Assembly (NCBI GenBank): GCA_905215845.1
Contig: CAJMRU010000065.1
Span: forward strand, 1-6,043
Origin: an uncultured bacterium
Lineage (GTDB): Bacteria; Bacillota; Clostridia; TANB77; CAG-508
Length of the DNA: 6,043 nucleotides
Reading direction: 5' to 3'
Shown piece by piece: positions 1 through 6,043 of this stretch (the stretch's first letter is position 1; each line of letters starts with the position of its first letter). Both the position numbers and the translations under genes were made by a program. The notes beneath the pieces are model-generated. The model worked only from the letters and a program-made list of their open reading frames with translations, was not told the DNA's origin and did no database searches.

Positions 1-328
1 TTTCTAATTTATCGAAGAAAGCAATATAATTGTTTGATAATTCCAATTTCATTATGTCTATATCCAAATTTTGTGCAATATTATGTTTTATTACATTGAT
101 TCCTGCATATATCCAACATTTATAACTATCTTTTTGGTCGTATCTCTTACTTTCTGACAATTCAATATTAAAAATAGGTTGATTTTCCATTATAACTTGT
201 CTATCTATACAAGTATTTTCTACTCCATTTTTTGTAATTGAATTTTCTATAACTTTATTATCTCTGTTTTTATTATATTCTTCACTAAATTTACTAATTT
301 GTTCTAGACTGATTTGTTTGTTAATCAT
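1..328 (-). CDS. pepC: Aminopeptidase C / bleomycin hydrolase (peptidase family C1B), 5' part only
   Basis: Reading leftward from the ATG at 328, the frame is open to the window edge and gives 109 residues. This is about a quarter of a family that usually runs near 440-450 residues. The family comprises cytoplasmic papain-like cysteine aminopeptidases that assemble as hexamers and trim peptides from their N terminus. Family hallmarks are visible: an N-terminal SxEQIxKFSEEYN-like stretch (residues 7-19), VTKNG-like ITKNG (31-35), an NxxPIFNIE-like stretch (49-56), and the active-site block QKDSYKCWIYAGIN with the presumed nucleophile Cys71. The motif LSNNYIAFFDKLE (residues 96-108) matches the LSQNYLxFWDKLE block. 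A GGAGGAG ribosome binding site precedes the ATG. The active-site block is slightly divergent: SGRCW in typical members is SYKCW here. The catalytic His and Asn lie outside the window, so intactness cannot be judged. Confidence 0.93.
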   Translation of the reverse strand, partial: MINKQISLEQISKFSEEYNKNRDNKVIENSITKNGVENTCIDRQVIMENQPIFNIELSESKRYDQKDSYKCWIYAGINVIKHNIAQNLDIDIMKLELSNNYIAFFDKLE

Positions 329-362
329 GATATCTCCTCCAAACTCTTTTTATTATATGTCA

Positions 363-391
363 ATTATATCAGCAATATTGACTTTTTTCAA
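363..391 (-). promoter_or_regulatory. Leftward promoter of pepC
   Basis: On the minus strand a TTGAAA -35 box (386-391) and a perfect TATAAT -10 box (363-368) are separated by 17 bases. The -10 box lies about 34 bases upstream of the pepC start codon, and a GGAGG site sits between them. This matches a vegetative sigma-A promoter and suggests pepC is transcribed alone from here. Confidence 0.75.
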
Positions 392-409
392 TTGAATTTT
401 TGGATCTTA

Positions 410-440
410 TTGACATTTACATAAAAAAATGATATATAAT
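410..440 (+). promoter_or_regulatory. Rightward consensus promoter of the noncoding RNA
   Basis: A perfect TTGACA (410-415) and a perfect TATAAT (435-440) are separated by 19 bases. The overlapping TATATA at 433-438 would give a 17-base spacer. The pair points rightward, divergent from the pepC promoter only about 20 bases away. Transcription would begin near 446-448. No open reading frame with a ribosome binding site follows, so the promoter is best explained by the structured RNA at about 447-725. Confidence 0.75.
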
Positions 441-446
441 AGTTGT

Positions 447-725
447 ATTTTATAGTACACTGAAAAATTAATAGACACGAAACACTGGTTAGTAAGGGAT
501 ACAATAAACTATTTTCTATCTTTCTCCAAAATTGAAAATTAAGATTTGTAGGAAACTTATTAACCCAATGCGGTGAAAAATATTTTGGCTGGTTTAAAGA
601 ATAGTATGTAAAATGTCCAGCAGTGGTTAAGACCGATTAGCATGTTTCAAATAGAACTCACTACTTTGCAAAAAAAATTGCAATATTGGTAGTTTTATTT
701 GTTGTGCCTAATGGGTCTTTTTGTT
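447..725 (+). ncRNA. Structured noncoding RNA, family not identified
   Basis: About 280 nt between a consensus promoter and a U-tract contain several compatible helices. An extended arm pairs GGTTAGTAAG (487-496) with CTTATTAACC (556-565), including one G-U pair. It continues outward with CACT (483-486) to GGTG (572-575) and inward with TACAA (500-504) to TTGTA (546-550) and ATTTTC (511-516) to GAAAAT (534-539). A second hairpin pairs GCTGG (588-592) with CCAGC (617-621). A closing stem pairs AAGACC-g-ATTAG (629-640) with CTAAT-g-GGTCTT (708-719), encloses ACTAC/GTAGT (660-664/689-693), and runs into TTTTTGTT like an intrinsic terminator. GAAACA (479-484) can also pair with TGTTTC (643-648), which would be a pseudoknot. 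All frames are short and lack good ribosome sites. I do not see hallmark motifs of SRP RNA, tmRNA, RNase P RNA or a T-box. Both 6S RNA and the clostridial raiA motif are possibilities I cannot confirm from memory. Confidence 0.6.
629..725 (+). terminator. Closing stem and U-tract that likely end the noncoding RNA
   Basis: AAGACC-g-ATTAG (629-640) pairs with CTAAT-g-GGTCTT (708-719): eleven base pairs around one symmetrical G-G mismatch, followed by a run of five T and then GTT. The loop is long (about 67 nt) but contains its own hairpin, so this is a branched terminator rather than a simple one. On the opposite strand no T-run follows, which favours rightward use. Confidence 0.5.
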
Positions 726-746
726 ATGCTAAAAAAGACTATATAG

Positions 747-752
747 GTATTG
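747..752 (+). repeat. Candidate left copy of the element's flanking direct repeat (attL core)
   Basis: GTATTG here recurs at 4374-4379, just where the recombinase gene ends. The left copy lies after the U-tract of the noncoding RNA and before the hairpin array, a sensible place for the element to begin. Chance occurrence cannot be excluded. Confidence 0.3.
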
Positions 753-784
753 CTCTATATTCTTACAAAGCATAGCAGAAAGAT

Positions 785-826
785 ACTGAAAAAATTTTAT
801 GCAGGTATGCAGAAAAATTTTTCAGT
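785..826. repeat. 14-base inverted repeat with one mismatch
   Basis: ACTGAAAAAATTTT (785-798) faces its near-perfect complement at 813-826 (13 of 14 pairs). The 14-base loop holds a short direct repeat, ATGCAG, g, tATGCAG. No T-run follows on either strand, so this is not an ordinary terminator. It lies just inside the proposed left end of the element, where a recombinase or accessory protein could bind, but that role is inference. Confidence 0.7.
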
Positions 827-828
827 AG

Positions 829-869
829 TCAAAATAATATTTGAATAGAGATGAAAAATATTATTTTGA
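829..869. repeat. Perfect 14-base inverted repeat
   Basis: TCAAAATAATATTT (829-842) is perfectly complementary to 856-869 across a 13-base loop. It begins two bases after the preceding inverted repeat ends. It could be a protein-binding dyad or part of the origin-of-transfer structure; the sequence alone does not decide. Confidence 0.7.
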
Positions 870-870
870 T

Positions 871-1008
871 TTGGCGAAGCCAAACATAAATTATCTATCG
901 CAAGATTAGATAATTTATGAGCACTCCGCTAGGAGCCCACGACATCTTTGCAAACGAAGTTTGAAAGTGTCATAGTGGGTTACATACTTTCGAAAAAAGT
1001 TATGTAAC
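871..1008 (+). other. oriT: Probable origin of transfer (oriT) region upstream of the MobV relaxase
   Basis: Five inverted repeats follow one another directly upstream of the relaxase gene. They are TTGGC/GCCAA (871-883, loop GAA), a perfect 13-base pair of arms at 885-897 and 907-919, CTCC/GGAG (924-935), a long imperfect hairpin from CCCAC (936-940) to GTGGG (975-979), and GTTACATA-CTTT with AAAG-t-TATGTAAC (979-1008; 12 pairs and one bulged T). MobV relaxases such as MobM of pMV158 recognise hairpins in an oriT just upstream of their own gene, so position and structure fit. I could not identify the nick site. Of the five, the 979-1008 hairpin is my preferred relaxase target because it is the one nearest the gene. 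Confidence 0.55.
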
Positions 1009-1026
1009 AGCTCCCTTTGGTCGCCT

Positions 1027-1041
1027 CTTGCTACCTGCAAG
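1027..1041 (+). promoter_or_regulatory. Short hairpin touching the relaxase ribosome binding site
   Basis: CTTGC (1027-1031) pairs with GCAAG (1037-1041) around the loop TACCT. Its right arm includes the AAG that begins the AAGGAAGG ribosome binding site of the relaxase gene. In RNA this could modestly limit translation. The stem is only five pairs, so the effect is uncertain. Confidence 0.35.
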
Positions 1042-1054
1042 GAAGGATGTATAA

Positions 1055-2341
1055 ATGGACAAAACAAACTATTCGGTAGCTAGAGTACAAACTTATACTA
1101 GAGCAAGTGTTTTAAAAGCAGAACGACATAATGAAAGGAAAAACGAATCTTACTCTAATATGAATGTTGACTTAACTCAAACACCAAACAATGTGCATTA
1201 CAAAAAATTCAAAAGCACTTATAACGAAAGATTAAAAGAAATGATTGATAATGGAGAAATATCACTTAGAGGTTTAAAAGATAATGCTAAAATATTTGAT
1301 GAAATTATATTTGATATTAACTCCGACTATTTTGAACAAAATGGTGGTTATGAATTTGCAAAAGGATTTTATGAGAAGGCATTTCACTTTGCTGAAAAAG
1401 AAATGGGCTTTGAAAATATTATATCAGCAGTTATGCACGCAGATGAATTAAATACAGCTTTAACAGAAGAATATGGAAAGCCTATATATCATTATCATTT
1501 ACATGTTGTAGCAATACCTGTTGTAAAAAAAGAAATCAAGTGGTCTAAAAGATGTAAAGATAAGTCTTTAATCGGTACTACAAAAGAAATAATCAACCAA
1601 GTGAGCCATAGTAAGAAATGGAAATCAGAACAATTAACTGATAACTTTGGTAATCCTGTATATGATGAAAATGGAAAAGCTAAACTAATAAAATCATATA
1701 GTTTATTACAAGATAGATTTTTTCAATATATGTCTGATAGTGGTTATAGAGGATTTATTCGTGGTATTAAAGGCAGTACCAAAGAACATTTAACAGATTT
1801 AGAATTTAAAATAAAGAAAGAATCTGAAAAACTTGAAAAAATAACAAATAGCGTTGCTGAAAAGCAATCGAATTTTGATAATTTTATGCAATATGATAAA
1901 AAAGTTGAAGATATTTCAAATTTTGGTAAACAAAAGAAATTCTCAAAGAAAATTGAATTAGAACCAAAAGATTATGAAACATTGACCCAATATGCTAAAA
2001 AAGGAATTGTAGCAGATAAAGAAATTTATGAACGAGATACTAGAATTGAAAATTTAAGAAACACCGTAAATAGATGGATAGAAAAATATGATGGTTTAGT
2101 AGAAAAAACAAAAGACTACTTCCATGCTATAAAACTTGCACCACAACGAGTTGCTGATTTTTTTAAAACTTTATTTGATAAAGAAAAACAAGATGAATTA
2201 GAACGACAAAGAATTGAACAAGAAAAATTAGAAGCTGAAAGAAAATCTCGTGAAGAAGCACGAGAAAAAGAAAGATTAGAGAAGCAAAAACTAAAGAACT
2301 CTCCTGAATACAAGAAAAGGAGGGCTAGTTATGAACGATAA
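1055..2341 (+). CDS. MobV-family relaxase (plasmid recombination/mobilization protein, Mob_Pre)
   Basis: This 428-residue protein would nick one strand at oriT, stay attached to the 5' end and lead the strand into a helper-encoded mating channel. The N-terminal Mob_Pre domain covers roughly residues 5-250. SVARVQ (7-12) and RHNER (24-28) match motif I; His25 aligns with MobM His22, the nucleophile described for pMV158. HADE (128-131) and HYHLH (146-150), followed by VVAIP, form the metal-binding motif III, with His128, His146 and His148 as likely ligands. About 14 residues separate HADE from HYHLH, where MobM has almost none. The C-terminal part (about 260-428) is highly charged with coiled-coil character, especially 385-425. 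AAGGAAGG at 1039-1046, eight bases upstream, supports the ATG at 1055. The gene follows the hairpin array and overlaps the next gene by 11 bases. The family call is firm; the subfamily is not known. Confidence 0.95.
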   Translation: MDKTNYSVARVQTYTRASVLKAERHNERKNESYSNMNVDLTQTPNNVHYKKFKSTYNERLKEMIDNGEISLRGLKDNAKIFDEIIFDINSDYFEQNGGYEFAKGFYEKAFHFAEKEMGFENIISAVMHADELNTALTEEYGKPIYHYHLHVVAIPVVKKEIKWSKRCKDKSLIGTTKEIINQVSHSKKWKSEQLTDNFGNPVYDENGKAKLIKSYSLLQDRFFQYMSDSGYRGFIRGIKGSTKEHLTDLEFKIKKESEKLEKITNSVAEKQSNFDNFMQYDKKVEDISNFGKQKKFSKKIELEPKDYETLTQYAKKGIVADKEIYERDTRIENLRNTVNRWIEKYDGLVEKTKDYFHAIKLAPQRVADFFKTLFDKEKQDELERQRIEQEKLEAERKSREEAREKERLEKQKLKNSPEYKKRRASYER

Positions 2342-2597
2342 TAATGAAAAAATATACAGAATAGAACTAACTAATGAAGAATATGAATATTTAGAAAATT
2401 TAAAGAATGAGTTTTGTAACAAACTCTCTAAAATGAGCAATGAAGAAATTACAGAATATTTAAAAAGCTTTTGCTTAGAGCAAAATTGGAACTTTGAAAA
2501 AGAAATAAAAGGTACTGTTTATAAAGTAAATACCTATTTTAACAAAGATTCAGAACACACCATACTAACTAGATTTTTTGAAATCTTCCAAAAATAA
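2331..2597 (+). CDS. Small hypothetical protein translationally coupled to the relaxase
   Basis: I do not recognise this 88-residue protein. It starts inside the end of the relaxase gene, 11 bases before that stop codon ends, with AAAGGAGGG seven bases upstream of the ATG, so translation is probably coupled. It is acidic and rich in Glu, Asn and Lys, with no signal peptide, membrane segment or Cys pair suggesting zinc binding. Residues 14-50 look helical (TNEEYEYLENLKNEF, then KMSNEEITEYLKSF). Residues 55-88 look like strands followed by a helix ending RFFEIFQK. The position between relaxase and recombinase suggests an auxiliary transfer or excision factor, as small proteins in this slot of clostridial elements are often presumed to be. 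It does not resemble the Tn4451 TnpV or TnpW sequences as I remember them. Confidence 0.8.
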   Translation: MNDNNEKIYRIELTNEEYEYLENLKNEFCNKLSKMSNEEITEYLKSFCLEQNWNFEKEIKGTVYKVNTYFNKDSEHTILTRFFEIFQK

Positions 2598-2607
2598 TAT
2601 TTTTGTA

Positions 2608-2637
2608 TTGAATTTTTAGTTTGAAATATGGTATATT
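2608..2637 (+). promoter_or_regulatory. Probable promoter of the recombinase gene
   Basis: TTGAAT (2608-2613) and TATATT (2632-2637) stand 18 bases apart in the 112-base gap before the recombinase gene. No terminator separates this gap from the upstream genes, so read-through from the relaxase is also possible. The match to consensus is moderate. Confidence 0.45.
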
Positions 2638-2643
2638 ATAAAC

Positions 2644-4497
<1,854 letters not shown>

Positions 4498-4554
4498 ATC
4501 ACAAAAACCTCCTTTTTTCAATATTTTGAGGCTATTATTTACTTTTATTTCCAA

Positions 4555-4587
4555 AAAGCAAAAAATAAGCCGACTAAATCGACTTAT
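4555..4587 (-). terminator. Intrinsic terminator downstream of tRNA-Gly
   Basis: On the minus strand a nine-pair stem (4579-4587 with 4565-4573, loop of five) is followed by two T-runs (TTTTTGCTTTTT). One pair is G-U in the leftward RNA but a C-A mismatch in the rightward one, so the structure works only leftward. It lies about 85 bases after the tRNA and would end its transcript. Confidence 0.8.
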
Positions 4588-4671
4588 ATATTGTGAAATG
4601 ATATTCACTTTTTTGTTTTCTTTAAACTCACTTGTTGCAATACTTTCAAGTGGTTCGACGAAAACGCATTA

Positions 4672-4745
<74 letters not shown>

Positions 4746-4753
4746 ATAATGAT

Positions 4754-4782
4754 ATTATATAACGAATTTACAAAAAATTCAA
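4754..4782 (-). promoter_or_regulatory. Promoter of tRNA-Gly
   Basis: On the minus strand TTGAAT (4777-4782) and TATAAT (4754-4759) are 17 bases apart. The -10 box ends only eight bases before the mature tRNA 5' end, so the transcript would carry almost no leader. Confidence 0.75.
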
Positions 4783-4791
4783 TAAAAATAT

Positions 4792-4819
4792 TTGAAAATA
4801 AAAAAAATCATGATATAAT
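4792..4819 (+). promoter_or_regulatory. Promoter of the sortase gene
   Basis: TTGAAA (4792-4797) and TATAAT (4814-4819) are 16 bases apart, followed 33 bases later by the sortase start codon with an AGGGAG ribosome site at 4841-4846. It is divergent from the tRNA promoter, the two -35 boxes lying about ten bases apart. Confidence 0.75.
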
Positions 4820-4852
4820 ATTGTAAAAGCAATATAAAATAGGGAGAGATAT

Positions 4853-5623
4853 ATGAATCAAATTTTGGTAACTAAAAAATTATATATAACACCAGAGTTA
4901 AAGAAAAAGAAAAAAATATATAAGTTCAATTTCATATTATCATTGTTTTTCTTAATAGTATTAGTATCATTTTACATTTATGCTGCATATGATAGGGAAA
5001 AATCAGAAGCAGTTTCTCAAGATATTTTAGCAAATGCAGATATACCACAAGAGGATAATACAGTAGCTGATAGGGATATATTAATTGCCGTATTAAATGA
5101 TACAACAGATGATGGAGAAGACGAAAAGCCAGTAGTAGTACCACCAACAACAAATAATTCAAATTCGTCAAATGCAACTATAACGAAAACGAAAGAGAAA
5201 TCATCAGCTGGTTATACATATGTGGTAGATGGAAGAATTGAAATTCCAAAAATAAATGTAGAATACCCTATATTATCTGGTGAGACAAAATCAGAACAAG
5301 AAACAGAATCATTATTAAAAATGTCACCACTAAAATTTCATGGTCCTGAAATAAATACAGTAGGAAACTATTGTATAGTAGGACATAATTATAGGAATTC
5401 TAAGTTTTTTAGTAAAGTACCAACTTTGCAAAATGGTGATATAATAAAAATTACAGATATGTCAGGAAAAGTAGTAGAATATTCAGTATACACTAAATAT
5501 AATGTAGTTCCAACAGATGTTAGTTGTACATCTCAAGAAACAAACGGAAAAAAAGAAATAACTTTAATAACTTGTACAAATGATAGTAAAGAAAGAGTAA
5601 TAGTAAAAGCAAGAGCAATCTAA
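4853..5623 (+). CDS. Sortase (cell-surface transpeptidase), class not certain, probably D-like
   Basis: This 256-residue membrane-anchored sortase would cut a C-terminal sorting signal of exported proteins and link them to the peptidoglycan. A basic N terminus (residues 8-22) precedes one hydrophobic segment (about 26-45), so the catalytic domain faces outside. Residues 60-120 form an acidic and then Pro/Thr/Asn/Ser-rich spacer. The sortase domain begins near 125 with DGRIEIPKINVEYPILSG. CIVGHNYR carries the catalytic His178, LITCTND the nucleophile Cys241, and SKERVIVKA the Arg248, completing the triad. AGGGAG six bases upstream supports the ATG at 4853. The gene has its own promoter and terminator and appears monocistronic. 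No LPXTG-type substrate lies in the window, so it is probably a housekeeping or dispersed-substrate enzyme rather than a pilus-cluster one. Confidence 0.95.
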   Translation: MNQILVTKKLYITPELKKKKKIYKFNFILSLFFLIVLVSFYIYAAYDREKSEAVSQDILANADIPQEDNTVADRDILIAVLNDTTDDGEDEKPVVVPPTTNNSNSSNATITKTKEKSSAGYTYVVDGRIEIPKINVEYPILSGETKSEQETESLLKMSPLKFHGPEINTVGNYCIVGHNYRNSKFFSKVPTLQNGDIIKITDMSGKVVEYSVYTKYNVVPTDVSCTSQETNGKKEITLITCTNDSKERVIVKARAI

Positions 5624-5640
5624 GTTGGAGAAAAGTGGAA

Positions 5641-5669
5641 AAACAGGTCTTTATAGACTTGTTTTTTTG
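5641..5669 (+). terminator. Intrinsic terminator of the sortase gene
   Basis: AACAGGTCT (5642-5650) pairs with AGACTTGTT (5655-5663) around TTAT: nine pairs including one G-U, followed by a T-run to 5668. It starts 18 bases after the sortase stop codon. The G-U pair is valid only in the rightward RNA. Confidence 0.88.
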
Positions 5670-5687
5670 ACTTTTTCAGTATATAAT
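5659..5687 (+). promoter_or_regulatory. Possible gatC promoter overlapping the sortase terminator
   Basis: TATAAT (5682-5687) is well placed, 34 bases before the gatC start. The best -35 box at 17 bases is TTGTTT (5659-5664), inside the terminator stem and T-run. The -10 is convincing; the -35 is weak. Confidence 0.45.
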
Positions 5688-5720
5688 ATTGAGCATATAA
5701 AAAATTTAGGAGATGGTAAA

Positions 5721-6005
5721 ATGCAAGTAAGTAAAGAGGAAATATTGCATATTGCAAATTTAGCAAACTTAACATTAGAAGAAAATGAAATAGAAAATTA
5801 TTTAGAAAATTTACAAGAAATATTAGATTTTGCAGACATAGTAAATAATGCACATGCAGAAAGTTTAGATATAACAATTGGAGCAAATGAAGCTAAAAAT
5901 GTATTTAGAGAAGATAAGGTTGAAATATTTGAAGATAATAAAGCTTTATTACAAAATGCACCAAGTCAAGAACAAAATATGTTTAAGATACCAAAAGTAT
6001 TGTAA
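5721..6005 (+). CDS. gatC: Aspartyl/glutamyl-tRNA amidotransferase subunit C
   Basis: GatC is the small subunit of the GatCAB complex, which converts Glu-tRNA(Gln), and often Asp-tRNA(Asn), into the correct amidated forms in bacteria lacking the direct synthetases. GatC wraps around GatA and stabilises the complex. The 94-residue length is typical. Recognisable features are the N-terminal VSKEEILHIANLANLTLEE (residues 3-21), a helix with LENLQEILDFADIVN (28-42), and a C-terminal segment FREDKV (62-67) followed by LLQNAPSQEQNMFKIPKVL (76-94), the conserved tail. The ATG at 5721 is chosen because TTAGGAGA lies eight bases upstream and the conserved domain begins there; the frame is open further upstream but that part overlaps the terminator. 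gatA normally follows directly, but no convincing start appears in the remaining 38 bases. Confidence 0.95.
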   Translation: MQVSKEEILHIANLANLTLEENEIENYLENLQEILDFADIVNNAHAESLDITIGANEAKNVFREDKVEIFEDNKALLQNAPSQEQNMFKIPKVL

Positions 6006-6043
6006 TCAAGAAGATTGATATGAAATATAAAATAAATACTTAA

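Noticed and set aside
453..460. AGTACACT, reverse complement of AGTGTACT near 4411, as an inverted element end
   Set aside because: It is a short match containing the self-complementary GTAC, placed within the presumed RNA just after its promoter. There is no other support for an end there.
767..773. AAAGCAT, also present at 4424-4430, as the element's direct repeat
   Set aside because: It is one base longer than GTATTG, but the right copy lies within the arm of a palindrome and about 50 bases past the recombinase. Rejoining there would stop the small leftward frame at once. It remains a weaker alternative, not excluded.
2116..2313. Leftward frame inside the relaxase gene
   Set aside because: It is the antisense shadow of the charged coiled-coil codons, with Ser/Phe/Leu-rich composition and no ribosome site.
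4932..5177. Leftward leucine-rich frame inside the sortase gene
   Set aside because: It is a composition artefact antisense to the sortase membrane segment and spacer.
5625..5720. Upstream in-frame start that would lengthen GatC by 32 residues
   Set aside because: The extension is the translated sortase terminator and promoter region. The conserved domain and a good ribosome site define the start at 5721.

Overview
The window is very AT-rich, uses the standard code with strong GGAGG-type ribosome binding sites, and reads as a low-GC Firmicute, most likely a Clostridia member. This rests on gene content (PepC, a clostridial-type sortase, GatC) and on the mobile element type, not on a marker gene. 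It looks like a host chromosome segment interrupted by a very small integrative mobilizable element (IME).

Left host flank (1 to about 745): the 5' part of a bleomycin hydrolase/aminopeptidase C gene (pepC) runs leftward off the window from a start at 328. Its promoter stands back to back with a consensus rightward promoter at 410-440. No protein follows that promoter. Instead, about 280 nt fold into several mutually compatible helices and end in a U-tract near 725, so I call a structured noncoding RNA that I cannot name.

Mobile element (about 747 to 4379, ends uncertain): eight nearly contiguous inverted repeats (785-1041) precede a MobV-type relaxase and probably include its oriT. A translationally coupled 88-residue protein of unknown function follows. 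Last comes a 554-residue large serine recombinase with its own promoter. There is no resistance gene, replication gene or other recognisable cargo. In the inferred life cycle the recombinase excises and integrates the element, the relaxase nicks oriT, and transfer machinery comes from a helper element.

Right host flank (about 4380 to 6043): a possible small leftward gene may have been cut by the insertion. It is followed by a leftward terminator, a leftward tRNA-Gly(UCC) with its own promoter, a rightward sortase gene with promoter and terminator, and rightward gatC. The last 38 bases hold no recognisable gene start.

The features I consider least explained are the 440-725 RNA, the hairpin array at 785-1041 and the exact element ends.
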